A stretch of DNA of 64,000 bases from Candidatus Thiodiazotropha sp. LNASS1 (GTDB lineage: Bacteria; Pseudomonadota; Gammaproteobacteria; Chromatiales; Chromatiaceae): NCBI RefSeq assembly GCF_964212655.1, contig NZ_OZ156465.1:1240001-1304000 (forward strand), written 5' to 3'. Below, piece by piece: positions 8,075-17,580 of the stretch (its first letter is position 1; each line of letters begins with the position of its first letter). A model generated the notes under the pieces. It was not told the origin of the DNA, did no database searches, and was given only the letters and a program-made list of their open reading frames with translations. The position numbers and the translations under genes were made by a program.

Positions 8075-8837
8075 CGATGGACCTCCACTGGTGGCTGCCA
8101 AAGAGATCAGTGTCAACCTGCAAGGCAGACAACTTCTTGAAAATGTCAGTCTCAAAGTTGACCCGGGAGAAATCGTCACCCTGATCGGACCCAACGGCGC
8201 AGGCAAAACAACCCTGGTCCGGATCATACTCGGCCTGCTCAAGGCTGATACGGGAGAGGTAACCCTGCGCCCGGATCTGCGTATCGGGTATATGCCGCAG
8301 CAATTGGCCCTGTCCGAGAATATGCCTTTGACGGTCAGCCGTTTTTTATCCCTGGGGACCGAGCGGCGTGACATTGAAATCAAGGGGATCGTCAATGAAC
8401 TGTCCATTGCACAGTTGATGCAACAACCGATGCAAAGACTCTCCGGTGGTGAACGCCAGCGGGTTCTGCTGGCCAGGGCACTCATGCGTCGACCCGACCT
8501 GCTGGTCCTCGATGAACCGGTACAGGGGGTGGACATCACAGGCCAGGCCAGCCTCTATGCCCTGATCACCGATATCCGGAATCGATTCGGTTGCGGCGTA
8601 TTGATGATTTCCCATGACCTCCATCTGGTCATGGCCACCACGGACCAGGTACTCTGCCTTAACCAGCATGTCTGCTGCTCCGGTCATCCGGAGAGCGTCA
8701 GCCAGCACCCCGCCTATCTGGAGCTGTTCGGCTCACCGGCCAGTGCCAAGCTGGCGGTCTATACCCATCACCACGACCACACCCACGATATCCATGGGGA
8801 TGTCGAAGGAACCGGCGAGGAGCATACGCATGGATGA
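8067..8837 (+). CDS. znuC: Zinc ABC transporter ATPase ZnuC
   Basis: The 256-residue ABC ATPase has Walker A (GPNGAGKTT, about residues 39-47), a Q-loop in [11 protein letters not shown], signature [15 protein letters not shown], Walker B ([12 protein letters not shown]) and an H-loop (MISHDLHLV). The C-terminal tail is histidine-rich ([12 protein letters not shown]), common in ZnuC and possibly zinc-sensing. It energises zinc import with ZnuB. The ATG at 8067 overlaps zur by 8 bp. It is the only ATPase gene among the two zinc transporter sets here and may serve both. Confidence 0.94.
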   Translation: MHSDGPPLVAAKEISVNLQGRQLLENVSLKVDPGEIVTLIGPNGAGKTTLVRIILGLLKADTGEVTLRPDLRIGYMPQQLALSENMPLTVSRFLSLGTERRDIEIKGIVNELSIAQLMQQPMQRLSGGERQRVLLARALMRRPDLLVLDEPVQGVDITGQASLYALITDIRNRFGCGVLMISHDLHLVMATTDQVLCLNQHVCCSGHPESVSQHPAYLELFGSPASAKLAVYTHHHDHTHDIHGDVEGTGEEHTHG

Positions 8838-9615
8838 TTTCCTGACTCGTGCGCTGATCGCCGGTCTGGGTGTCGCCCTGGTGACAGGGCCATTGGGTGT
8901 ATTCGTTGTCTGGCGGCGCATGGCCTATTTCGGGGACACCCTGGCCCACTCCGCCTTGCTGGGGGTTGCCCTTGGCTTTCTGTTGGGTATCAGTCTCAAC
9001 CTCTCCGTCATTTTACTGGGTATTCTTCTGGCGCTGCTACTGGTGGGCATGAGCGACAATCGTCAGCTGTCCCAGGATACACAACTCGGCATCCTGGCCC
9101 ATAGCGCACTCTCCCTGGGCCTGGTGGTAATGGCCTTTCAAACATCAGTCAGGGTCGACCTGATGGGATATCTGTTCGGCGATATCCTGGCGGTGACGGC
9201 CGGTGATCTGCTCTGGGTCTGGGGCGGTGGGCTGCTGGTATTGTTAGTCCTGATCCTGATCTGGCGTCCCCTGCTCTCCCTGACAGTGCACGAAGAGCTG
9301 GCCCAGGTGGAAGGGGTGCCCGTGGAACGGATGCGCTTGATCTTCATGCTGCTGATCGCCCTGGTGATCGCGGTCTCCATGAAAATCGTCGGTGTACTGC
9401 TGATCACCTCCATGATGATCATCCCGGCAGCGGCGGCAAGACGTTTCAGCCGCACCCCGGAGCAGATGGCTTTGGTCGCAGCGGCGGTCGGGGCACTCGC
9501 CGTGGTCCTGGGACTTGCCGGCTCCTGGCAATGGGATACGCCGGCCGGCCCTTCGGTTGTCGTGGCGGCGGCCATGTTGTTCGGATTGACCCAGCTTGTA
9601 CGACAGTCGGCATGA
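8830..9615 (+). CDS. znuB: Zinc ABC transporter permease ZnuB
   Basis: This 261-residue ABC-3 family permease has about eight hydrophobic segments, the conserved N-terminal [20 protein letters not shown] and the EAA-like cytoplasmic stretch before [20 protein letters not shown]. It closes the znuA-zur-znuC-znuB operon and overlaps znuC by 8 bp. It is a different, more canonical paralogue from the permease at 3216-3998. ATG 8830 is chosen because the membrane domain begins immediately after it. Confidence 0.93.
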   Translation: MDDFLTRALIAGLGVALVTGPLGVFVVWRRMAYFGDTLAHSALLGVALGFLLGISLNLSVILLGILLALLLVGMSDNRQLSQDTQLGILAHSALSLGLVVMAFQTSVRVDLMGYLFGDILAVTAGDLLWVWGGGLLVLLVLILIWRPLLSLTVHEELAQVEGVPVERMRLIFMLLIALVIAVSMKIVGVLLITSMMIIPAAAARRFSRTPEQMALVAAAVGALAVVLGLAGSWQWDTPAGPSVVVAAAMLFGLTQLVRQSA

Positions 9616-9765
9616 TCGCATCCATGAAACTAGTCCAGTGATGAGTGCTCGACAATCTTACATATCTGATGCATCCTGCCATTAACCATATTAGGGTGTA
9701 AGTGTTTTACACAATTCAGCCAGGATGGCGAATTGGGCCGCTTGGAGAACCTTATATTCATAGCT

Positions 9766-11598
9766 ATGTCTTTTAGATTAGCAAGAAACAGTCTCCGCTA
9801 TCTCAGGATGAGTACTGCGCACTTTGCCTTTGCATTTACCGTCTGGCTGCTGCCCCTATTCTGCCAGGCTGACCCGCCTCCAATACGCTCGGCGAGTGAA
9901 CTCGACTACCCCCCCTTCTCCATCGTGCGCGAAGACAACATTGCCGGCGGCTTCTCTGTGGAACTGATGCGGGCCGCCCTCCAGGCCATGGGTCGCGAAG
10001 TCACCTTCGAGATCGGGCCTTGGGCGGAAATCAAACAAAATCTTGAGGCGGGCCACCTGGAGGCACTGCCACTCGTGGGCCGCACCCCGGAACGGGAAGC
10101 GTTCTTCGATTTCACCGTACCCTACATCAGTCTTTATGGCGCGGTTTTCGTACGTGATGACGAAAATCGCATCAAGGTGCCGGAAAACCTGGATGGACTT
10201 CATGTCGGCGTCCTGCAGGGTGACAATGCGGAAGAGTATCTACGACGGGAAGGATTTACCGATCGGATTGTGGCGACAAGATCTTATGAAGAGGCATTCA
10301 TGCAATTGGCGGAAGGGGAAATCGATGCTGTCGTGGCACAACGGCTGGTCGGTCTCACGCTGATCGACACGCTTGGGTTGGATAACATAACAACGGCCAT
10401 TGCACCTCTGCCGGGCCTTAGACAGGATTTCTGTTTTGCGGTCACCGAGGGAGACAAGGCGCTGCTCGCGCTACTCAACGAGGGACTATCGGTCGTCATC
10501 GCCGACGGAACCTATGAGCGACTACGCGAAAAATGGCTCGGTATTCTGGACAGGGAGAATGACCATCAGCTGTTCTACTTCCAGATTGCCACCGGATTGA
10601 TGGTGTCACTCTCCCTCATGCTATTGGCCCTGTTTGTTTATCAACACTGGAGGGAACATCGCAATCTAAAAATCAATGAAGCGAAATTCCACGCATTGTT
10701 CGAGAACATGGCCCAGGGCGCTTTCTATCAGCGAGCTGACGGAACCCTGCTCGATATCAATCGTGCCGGACTCGAACTGTTCGGCATCACCCGTGAACAA
10801 TTTCTGGGAAGGACCTCGATGGATCCACAATGGAAGGTGGTCCGGGAAGACGGCTCGGAGATACCGGGCAAGCAGCATCCCTCGATGCAGGCCTTACGCA
10901 CGGGCAAACCTGTGAAAGGCGCTATTCTTGGCGTCTTCAATCCTCAAAGAAAAAACTACGTCTGGTTGAATGTCACCGCCATCCCGCAGTTCCTACCGGG
11001 AGAAGACAGTCCGTTCCAGACATTCGTGACGATGCACGACATCTCAGTAAGAAAAGAGACCGAGGAGAGGCTCAAACAGCAGGCGACACACGACCCCCTA
11101 ACCGGCCTTTATAATCGTAAAGAGCTGGAAACCCGGTTAACCCGGGAGATTGCGCGATGCAATCGGTATAACCACATGCTATCGGTCTTTATGCTGGACA
11201 TTGACCATTTTAAGCGTGTCAATGATCAATATGGCCACCAGATCGGAGATACGGTACTTACGAATTTATCATCGTTATTAGAACGCAGTATTCGTAAAAC
11301 GGACTTTTCAGCTCGATATGGTGGCGAGGAGTTTGTCATTGTCCTTTCCGAGACGCCACTTGACCAAGCCAAAGACCTGGCAGAACGACTTCGCAAGCAA
11401 GTCGCCGATCATTCTATTCATCTGGAGAACAACGAAGATATCAATTTAACCATCAGTATCGGCGTCGCCACCTATCCGGACCATGCCGAATCCTTGAAGG
11501 AATTGCTCAAAGCAGCCGATATGGCTATGTATACCGCGAAAAAAGCCGGGCGCAATCAGGTGAAAACAGCTGACAATGCGAGTGCTGCGCAAGGATAA
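9766..11598 (+). CDS. Diguanylate cyclase with periplasmic SBP_bac_3 sensor and PAS domain
   Basis: About 610 residues. A signal anchor is followed by a periplasmic solute-binding domain of the amino-acid-binding type (about 40-260), a membrane segment (about 270-292), a PAS domain (about 300-430) and a C-terminal GGDEF domain. The catalytic motif is YGGEEF, and an RKTD inhibitory site lies five residues before it, so both synthesis of c-di-GMP and product inhibition are expected. The input is probably a small periplasmic ligand. A TTG at 9733 and ATG at 9808 are alternative starts; ATG 9766 keeps the full hydrophobic leader. The gene is monocistronic; an inverted pair GTGTAA/TTACAC upstream (9696-9712) may be an operator. 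Confidence 0.88.
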   Translation: MSFRLARNSLRYLRMSTAHFAFAFTVWLLPLFCQADPPPIRSASELDYPPFSIVREDNIAGGFSVELMRAALQAMGREVTFEIGPWAEIKQNLEAGHLEALPLVGRTPEREAFFDFTVPYISLYGAVFVRDDENRIKVPENLDGLHVGVLQGDNAEEYLRREGFTDRIVATRSYEEAFMQLAEGEIDAVVAQRLVGLTLIDTLGLDNITTAIAPLPGLRQDFCFAVTEGDKALLALLNEGLSVVIADGTYERLREKWLGILDRENDHQLFYFQIATGLMVSLSLMLLALFVYQHWREHRNLKINEAKFHALFENMAQGAFYQRADGTLLDINRAGLELFGITREQFLGRTSMDPQWKVVREDGSEIPGKQHPSMQALRTGKPVKGAILGVFNPQRKNYVWLNVTAIPQFLPGEDSPFQTFVTMHDISVRKETEERLKQQATHDPLTGLYNRKELETRLTREIARCNRYNHMLSVFMLDIDHFKRVNDQYGHQIGDTVLTNLSSLLERSIRKTDFSARYGGEEFVIVLSETPLDQAKDLAERLRKQVADHSIHLENNEDINLTISIGVATYPDHAESLKELLKAADMAMYTAKKAGRNQVKTADNASAAQG

Positions 11599-12217
11599 CC
11601 TCAACCACTTCGGTTGCGATTGATGCCAAGATTCAAAAGTAAACCTGATTAATGGTATGGACCCATCTCATTAATCAGGAAACTTAATGACACACAATCC
11701 GGATCACCCAAACCTGATCAGGACTGCTTTAAAAATAGTAACCCAGATTGATATTGAATCGATGCTCGGTTCCCCGCTATCGCTTCCCATAGTGCCTCCG
11801 ATAAAGGGTTGATTCTCAGCGCTGATAAGATCGATACAGGTATAGATACCGCCGGCTGCTATGCTTCACTCCAAGCAGCCTTTTCGGATTGGGCATCGTC
11901 CTGTTTTCCACATGGCTCCTCTTCAACAGCGTCTCCAGTTCCTGGATCCGCTGTTTCATCAACTGAATCTCATGTGTGGGAGATTCGGCATATGTATCTC
12001 CTTAGTTTAATTAATTCTGCTTATTGGCCGGTGCTTTCACGACATAGTCTTAAGCTTTGACCGGTTGTTTATGGTTTATGAACCTGATATGACAGAGAAC
12101 ATTCTGATCGCATAAAGAAGAGTGATCAGCGGCGCAATTACTGCGTCTCCCGAAGCCGTTGAAGAAGCTGTCACACCGCAGGGTGACGACCAAACACCTA
12201 ATGCCTGATTCTATGAG
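11599..12217. other. Long intergenic stretch with a decayed coding remnant
   Basis: No intact gene is supported in these 619 bases. On the minus strand around 11810-11996 a short frame reads HEIQLMKQRIQELETLLKR and continues without recognisable domain until a stop. It looks like the coiled-coil start of a lost protein. A possible Shine-Dalgarno (AAGGAG) lies just upstream on that strand, but the frame next to it is closed after a few codons. Confidence 0.4.
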
Positions 12218-13387
12218 TTATGTGGCTGACCAGTAGTCGGTCTCTATCCCATCTCCCAGATCGGCTTCAATAAGACGCCGTCTCACTTCGAGGAGCTTTT
12301 CGAGCAGCGCCGGTTCGGCTGCACCGTAGGCGTCCGCGTCCGGCATCCGCTTCACCACCACGCCCAGCAGCTCCGTAATGGCGTTGCCGATGGAGTTCTG
12401 ACTGATGGTAACGATCAGCTTGCCTTCCTCATTGCGATAGATAAGCTGTTTGAACGCCGGCTGCCAGCGGATGGAGTTGGCGTACTTGGCGTCGACGATG
12501 CATTGATCCCTGACCCGCTTCGCCGTGGCGAGAAAATCGTTATTGAACAGCAGGACGCTCTCAACCTGCTCCGGATAGTAGATATCCTTCGGCATGGGTG
12601 CGTTGCGGGTGGAGACCTGACTGAAAAATGTCCGATAGAAATCGATGAAACCCTCGAGAACGGCATCGTACTCTTGCCAGAAACGGATGTCTTTCAGGGC
12701 TTCCACCCCGCCCCTTATCTCCCAGCAGGGCAGCCCCTGAGGATAGCCGGTCAGCTTGATATTAGAATCCTCCGAACTGATGGGCTTAAGCACCCTGAGA
12801 TCAAGGGCGCGGTCGAAAAACTCCCGATAGACATCACGCATGTAGGACTGGAAGAGGCTGTGCTGCCCACCGTCGGTCAGGTTGGGGTTGGCGGAATCGG
12901 CCAACACCGCATCACGCAGCCGCTGCATGGGGAAGACGATAAAATGGTTATGCAGCATGCGGATACTCGGCACACCCGGCGAAGTCAAAGGCCAGGTGGC
13001 ATCCAGGCTGGCCTCGCCGGCCAACAGCAAATGTTCCGTGGGATCGGGATAGGTCTCCAGCATGTAACCGATGATGATCTGGTTCATGCGGTTCCACACA
13101 TGCCGCACGTTTTCCGGCACCTGGGTTCGCCGCACCGGTCTGCCGAGGGGATCGAGTATCACCTGGGATGTATTGTAGATGATGGAGGTATCGAACTCGT
13201 TGCTGTGGCCCAGGGCCTTGCGGTAGAGCAGCAGATTCTCCGGATTCATCAACAGACCGTTGTTGTGCACCAGGTCATTGAGGTTTTCCGTGCTGTTGAA
13301 AAACTCATTGGGTTTCATCCCTTCCGGCACATCCAGGGGAATGGGACGAAACGGTGTGGTGATCTCGCGGGGTCCGTACTCCATCAA
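12218..13387 (-). CDS. Conserved-looking unknown cytoplasmic protein of the sugar cluster
   Basis: A 389-residue soluble protein with no signal peptide or membrane segment. It contains RMLHNHFIVFPMQRL (about residue 145), where HNHFxxxP faintly recalls HIT/GalT-type nucleotidyl transferase sites, but the rest does not let me place it there. The N-terminal half is proline- and asparagine-rich; the C-terminal third is helical. It is transcribed divergently from the gluconokinase-lactonase fusion with about 165 bp between starts, so a shared control region is likely. I do not recognise the family. A role in hexose or glucan metabolism is inferred only from the neighbours. Confidence 0.6.
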   Translation of the reverse strand: MMEYGPREITTPFRPIPLDVPEGMKPNEFFNSTENLNDLVHNNGLLMNPENLLLYRKALGHSNEFDTSIIYNTSQVILDPLGRPVRRTQVPENVRHVWNRMNQIIIGYMLETYPDPTEHLLLAGEASLDATWPLTSPGVPSIRMLHNHFIVFPMQRLRDAVLADSANPNLTDGGQHSLFQSYMRDVYREFFDRALDLRVLKPISSEDSNIKLTGYPQGLPCWEIRGGVEALKDIRFWQEYDAVLEGFIDFYRTFFSQVSTRNAPMPKDIYYPEQVESVLLFNNDFLATAKRVRDQCIVDAKYANSIRWQPAFKQLIYRNEEGKLIVTISQNSIGNAITELLGVVVKRMPDADAYGAAEPALLEKLLEVRRRLIEADLGDGIETDYWSAT

Positions 13388-13553
13388 TTAAAGCCTCCAA
13401 GAAATTTAATGTCAGATTTGCATCTTATCATCCCATACATTTTGACCTGGACTCCCATCAATCGCTGGCCGCTTACCGCCATAAATTTTATGATGTAGCT
13501 GGCTCAACTAATCCAGCAAACACCCGCATCTATTTACAGACAGGTAAAATCCC

Positions 13554-14852
13554 TTGATTCTGATCGTCATGGGAGTCTCCGGCTCCGGCAAAACAACCAT
13601 CGGCAGGCTGCTGGCGAAGCGCCTGGGTTGGCCTTATATCGAAGGGGACGACTACCACCCGGCAGGGAACAAAGAAAAGATGTCAGCGGATATTCCCCTT
13701 GATGACAAGGATCGTCAACCCTGGCTGAATGCGTTGGAGAAGCTGATAACAGACCATCTCGAATCTGGTGACAACATGGTCCTCGCCAGTTCGGCGTTAA
13801 AAAGCCGATATCGAAATCAACTCCGGGTGGACCATGAACAGGTTCGGCCGATCTATCTCAGCGGCTCCTACGAGCTGATCCTGGAGCGGCTTAAGCAGCG
13901 TACCGGCCACTTCATGAAACCGGACATGTTACAGAGCCAGTTCGAAGCCCTGGAGAGACCCGCCGACACCCTGGCGATCGACATTCGCCAACCACCCGAT
14001 AGCATCGTCGATACGATCATCGACCAACTCTCACTGCCTGCCACTCAGCTGCTTCTGGATGGTCTGATGTTCCCCGAAGCCCCTCGTTGGAGGGACGGCT
14101 GGCTCTGGTTCACCGACCAGCATGCCGGGCGCATTGTACGGGTCACGCCCCAAGGGAAAGCCGAGACCGTCGCCACACTGGATGATCTGCCTGGCGGACT
14201 CGGCTGGCTGCCGGACGGGCGTCTGCTGGTGGTATCGATGACCAAACGGCAGGTGCTTGTTCTCGAAGAGGGTGTTTTACAAACTTATGCCGATCTCTCC
14301 CGCCTCGCCTCATTCCATTGCAACGACATGCTGACGGATGCCCGGGGCCGCTGCTATGTGGGCAACTTCGGCTACGATCTGCACGGCGGTGCCGAGCAAA
14401 GCCCGGCCGAGCTGATCCTTGTAAATGGGCAAGGCAAGTGTTCGGTTGTGGCTGACGAGATGATCTTTCCCAACGGCTGCGCCCTTTCCCCCGATGGAGC
14501 CACCTTGTTAGTAGCCGAGACATTTGCCTCGCGTATTACTGCATTCGATGTGCAAACCGACGGCCGGTTATCGAACCGGCGGGTATGGGCCGAGCTCGGC
14601 GATGCCTATCCTGACGGCATCTGCCTGGATAAGGATGGTCTGCTGTGGATTGCCGCACCTAATCAATCGCTTTTGCTTCTGGTACGCGAGGGTGGAGAGA
14701 TCGTGCGCACGATAAAGCCGTTAGGGGCGCCTTATGCCTGTATGCTGGGAGGCAGCAATGGCGATCGTCTTTTCATCACCAGCTCAGAAACCGATGATCC
14801 GGAGTCTGCCAAACATCAAAAGAGTGGAAGAATTGAGGTGTTGAGAGTTTAG
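13554..14852 (+). CDS. Fusion of gluconokinase and SMP-30/gluconolactonase
   Basis: The first 165 residues are a GntK-type gluconokinase: P-loop GVSGSGKTT at 7-15, EGDDYHP, and the LID-like RTGHFMKPDML. From about residue 170 follows a six-bladed SMP-30 propeller with metal-ligand regions FPEAPRW, FHCNDMLTD, FPNGCALSPDG and YPDGICLD. Gluconolactonase makes gluconate and gluconokinase phosphorylates it, so two consecutive steps are joined in reverse order of catalysis. The TTG start at 13554 is required, because the first ATG (13569) would remove the beta strand before the P-loop; AGGTAAA lies upstream. The frame is open throughout with no sign of an artefactual join. Confidence 0.9.
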   Translation: MILIVMGVSGSGKTTIGRLLAKRLGWPYIEGDDYHPAGNKEKMSADIPLDDKDRQPWLNALEKLITDHLESGDNMVLASSALKSRYRNQLRVDHEQVRPIYLSGSYELILERLKQRTGHFMKPDMLQSQFEALERPADTLAIDIRQPPDSIVDTIIDQLSLPATQLLLDGLMFPEAPRWRDGWLWFTDQHAGRIVRVTPQGKAETVATLDDLPGGLGWLPDGRLLVVSMTKRQVLVLEEGVLQTYADLSRLASFHCNDMLTDARGRCYVGNFGYDLHGGAEQSPAELILVNGQGKCSVVADEMIFPNGCALSPDGATLLVAETFASRITAFDVQTDGRLSNRRVWAELGDAYPDGICLDKDGLLWIAAPNQSLLLLVREGGEIVRTIKPLGAPYACMLGGSNGDRLFITSSETDDPESAKHQKSGRIEVLRV

Positions 14853-14861
14853 CCGGCACAG

Positions 14862-17570
14862 CTATCTCGCCAATGACTCATCCTCGTGTCCGAGAAAGAC
14901 CGGAATATCCTTACGGTAGCGCCGCATCACCAGGTTGGCCAGCAATCCCGTCCAGCCGGTCTGGTGGGCTGCGCCCAGCCCCTGTCCGGTTTCCGCGTGA
15001 AAATATTCGTAGAACAGGTTGAGATGACGCCAGCTCTCTTCGGTCTGGAAGGGACTGTCGCGGCGCAGCGCCGGGATCTTGCCCTGCGGGTCCCGCCGGT
15101 AGAGATCAACCAGCCGCTCCGAGATCAGCGTTGCGATCTCCCGCAGGGTAAGTTGCTGGCCGGGCAGAGAGGGCACCGGATATTTGAATTCGTCGCCCAG
15201 GAAACGGTGAAACTTCTCCAACGCCTGCACCAGGGCATAGTTGGTGGGCAGCCATACCGGGCCGCGCCAGTTGGAGTTGCCGCCGAACAGCCCGCTCTCC
15301 GATTCGCCAGGCAGATAACGGATACCGGTGTGACCGATACCGGGCAGATGGCCCATATCCTGATAGGTTTCATGCAGCTTGCTGAGACTGCGCACGCCAT
15401 AGGGCGACAGGAACTCATCCTCGCTCAACAGGCGGTTCAATATGCGGGGCAGCATGTTGTGATCGACCAACGCCAGAAGGTGTTCGCCGCGGTCGTTCTC
15501 CCAATCGGGGCAGGCGCAGACATAGCTGCCCTGAAACAGACCTTTCTTGTGTGTCTTCAGCATCTCCTGAAAGCGCGGGACGTTCGCCAGCAGGCGCCGG
15601 TCGACAACCTCGGTGGCGAACAGTGGAATCAGACCGACCCAGGAGTAGACATCGATGCGGTGGTGGTGGCCTTCGGGGGTGATCAGAAGATCCTTGAAGA
15701 ATCCCGTTTCCACGTCCCACAAGGTCGGACCGCCGTCGTCACCGCCGCTGATCGCCTTGGCAATGGACAGGAACTGTTCATAACACTGGATGGCGATCGC
15801 TTCGTAATCCCTGTCCTCGATCGCCAGCTCCAGGGCGATCATGGTCATGTTGAGAGCGAACATGGCCATCCAGCCGGTGGCATCCGCCTGTTTGAGGGCA
15901 TAGCCCGGCGGCAGGGGCTTCGAGCGGTCGAAGACCGAGATATTGTCGAGACCGAGGAATCCTCCCTCGAACAGATTGTGCCCATGCTTGTCCTTGCGGT
16001 TGATCCACCAGGCGTAGTTCAACAGCAGTTTGTGGAACACCCGCTGCAGAAAGTTTCTGTCCCCTTTTCCCCGCTGCACCCGCTCGGCGCGATAGACCTT
16101 GAGTGTGCCCCAGGCATGGACCGGCGGATTGACATCCCCGAAGGCCCATTCGTAGGCGGGTATCTGTCCGTTCGGGTGAAGATAGTGTTCCCCCAATACG
16201 ACCTCGATCTGCTGTTTGGCGAACTCCACATCCATCAGCGCGAGCGCCACGCAGTGAAAGGCGAGATCCCAGGCGGCGAACCATGGATACTCCCAGGCAT
16301 CCGGCATCGACAGGACATCCGCCGCGCGCAGATGCCGCCAGTGATGATTGCGTCCCTGTCTCCGCTCCCGGGGCGGTTCCAGCTGATCCCCCTCCAGCCA
16401 TCGTTGCACATTGAAATGGAAGAACTGTTTGCTCCAGATCATCCCGGCCAGGGCCTGGCGCATGATCCGGTGATCCTCCACACCGCCATCCGGCAGCAGC
16501 TGGTCGTAGAAGATATCCGCCTCGGAGCGCCGTTGCGCGAACAGCTTCTCCCGTTCATGAAAAGGTCGCTGCAAAGGCTGTGCACTGAGTATTAAATCGA
16601 TCTTCTTCGACTCGCCGCCGGCCACGTTGAGATGGTATCTGGCGGCGAACTTGGTTCCCCTGGCTTCGGGATTGACCGCCTCGGTCTCACCCGCCACCAC
16701 GTAGCGGTGAAAGGCATCCTTCACATAGGTCGTGGGCGATTCCAATCCCCATAGGTGTGCGGTATTGGTCTCGTTTTCCGTAAACAGCAGTTCAGCATCC
16801 TGCTCACCGTAGAGCCAATAATCACCCAAGGTTTTGTGATGGCATTTTACGCTCCACGCGGCCTCGTCAGATGTTGGCGTATCACGATGCAATTCCGGCT
16901 TTTCAGCGTCTTCATCCCCCCATGACCAGGTATTGCGAAACCAGAGTTGAGGCAACAGATCGATTTCGGCATCTCTGTCTGAGCGGTTATGCAGGGTGAT
17001 GCGAATCGCAATCCGCTCAGCCGTGGCCTTGGCATAACAGACGTCCACATCCCAGAACTCCTGGTTATTGAATACCCCGCTATCCAACAAATTGAATGAG
17101 GGCTCGAGCCGACTGCGCTGCCTGTTCTCCTCTACCAAGCGGTCATAGGGATAGGCCGCCTGAGGGTATTTATAGAGATAGCGAAGCCAGCTGTGGCTCG
17201 GCAAGGCATCGGTATAGAAATAGTACTCTTTGACATCCTCGCCCCGGTTACCCTGATTACCGGTGAGGCCGAAGGCTCGCTCCTTGAGGAAGGGATCCTT
17301 ACCGTTCCACAAGGCCAAGGCGAAACAGAGTCGTTGCTGCTCATCACAGATACCACCCAGTCCATCCTCGTTCCAGCGGTAGGCGCGGGATTGTGACTGG
17401 TGGTGATCGAAATACTCCCAGGCAGTGCCTTGGCTGCTGTAATCCTCTCGTACGGTGCCCCAGGCACGTTCCGAGAGATAGGGTCCCCAGAGTCGCCAGT
17501 CAGCTTCTCCGAGACGCTGCTGCTCCAATCGTTTGCGTTCCTCATTGAGCTGTTGTTGATCCGAAGCCAT
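14862..17570 (-). CDS. MGH1/GH63-like glycoside hydrolase
   Basis: About 902 residues with an (alpha/alpha)6 toroid catalytic region. Recognisable motifs are YPWFAAWDLAFHCVAL near residue 430, AYEWAFGDVNPPVHAW and NSNWRGPVWLPTNYAL near 760, as in the GH63 alpha-glucosidase/mannosylglycerate hydrolase group. No signal peptide is present, so it acts in the cytoplasm, probably on an alpha-linked glucoside. ATG 17570 has AGGAG five to ten bases upstream and starts 10 bp after the debranching-enzyme stop. The pair is clearly co-transcribed. The exact substrate is unknown; trehalose-like, mannosylglycerate or short glucan substrates are all possible. Confidence 0.82.
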   Translation of the reverse strand: MASDQQQLNEERKRLEQQRLGEADWRLWGPYLSERAWGTVREDYSSQGTAWEYFDHHQSQSRAYRWNEDGLGGICDEQQRLCFALALWNGKDPFLKERAFGLTGNQGNRGEDVKEYYFYTDALPSHSWLRYLYKYPQAAYPYDRLVEENRQRSRLEPSFNLLDSGVFNNQEFWDVDVCYAKATAERIAIRITLHNRSDRDAEIDLLPQLWFRNTWSWGDEDAEKPELHRDTPTSDEAAWSVKCHHKTLGDYWLYGEQDAELLFTENETNTAHLWGLESPTTYVKDAFHRYVVAGETEAVNPEARGTKFAARYHLNVAGGESKKIDLILSAQPLQRPFHEREKLFAQRRSEADIFYDQLLPDGGVEDHRIMRQALAGMIWSKQFFHFNVQRWLEGDQLEPPRERRQGRNHHWRHLRAADVLSMPDAWEYPWFAAWDLAFHCVALALMDVEFAKQQIEVVLGEHYLHPNGQIPAYEWAFGDVNPPVHAWGTLKVYRAERVQRGKGDRNFLQRVFHKLLLNYAWWINRKDKHGHNLFEGGFLGLDNISVFDRSKPLPPGYALKQADATGWMAMFALNMTMIALELAIEDRDYEAIAIQCYEQFLSIAKAISGGDDGGPTLWDVETGFFKDLLITPEGHHHRIDVYSWVGLIPLFATEVVDRRLLANVPRFQEMLKTHKKGLFQGSYVCACPDWENDRGEHLLALVDHNMLPRILNRLLSEDEFLSPYGVRSLSKLHETYQDMGHLPGIGHTGIRYLPGESESGLFGGNSNWRGPVWLPTNYALVQALEKFHRFLGDEFKYPVPSLPGQQLTLREIATLISERLVDLYRRDPQGKIPALRRDSPFQTEESWRHLNLFYEYFHAETGQGLGAAHQTGWTGLLANLVMRRYRKDIPVFLGHEDESLAR

Positions 17571-17580
17571 GACCACTCCT

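Noticed and set aside
7577-8539. 320-codon frame on the minus strand across zur and znuC
   Set aside because: Both plus-strand genes have full family motifs; the opposite frame is a shadow.
9696-9712. Inverted GTGTAA/TTACAC pair as a named operator
   Set aside because: It is a plausible protein-binding site upstream of the diguanylate cyclase, but matches no operator I can name, so it is only mentioned with that gene.
14886-16595. Long open frame of 569 codons on the plus strand opposite the MGH1-like gene
   Set aside because: It is antisense to a well-supported glycosidase and has no recognisable domain; codon bias of the real gene explains it.
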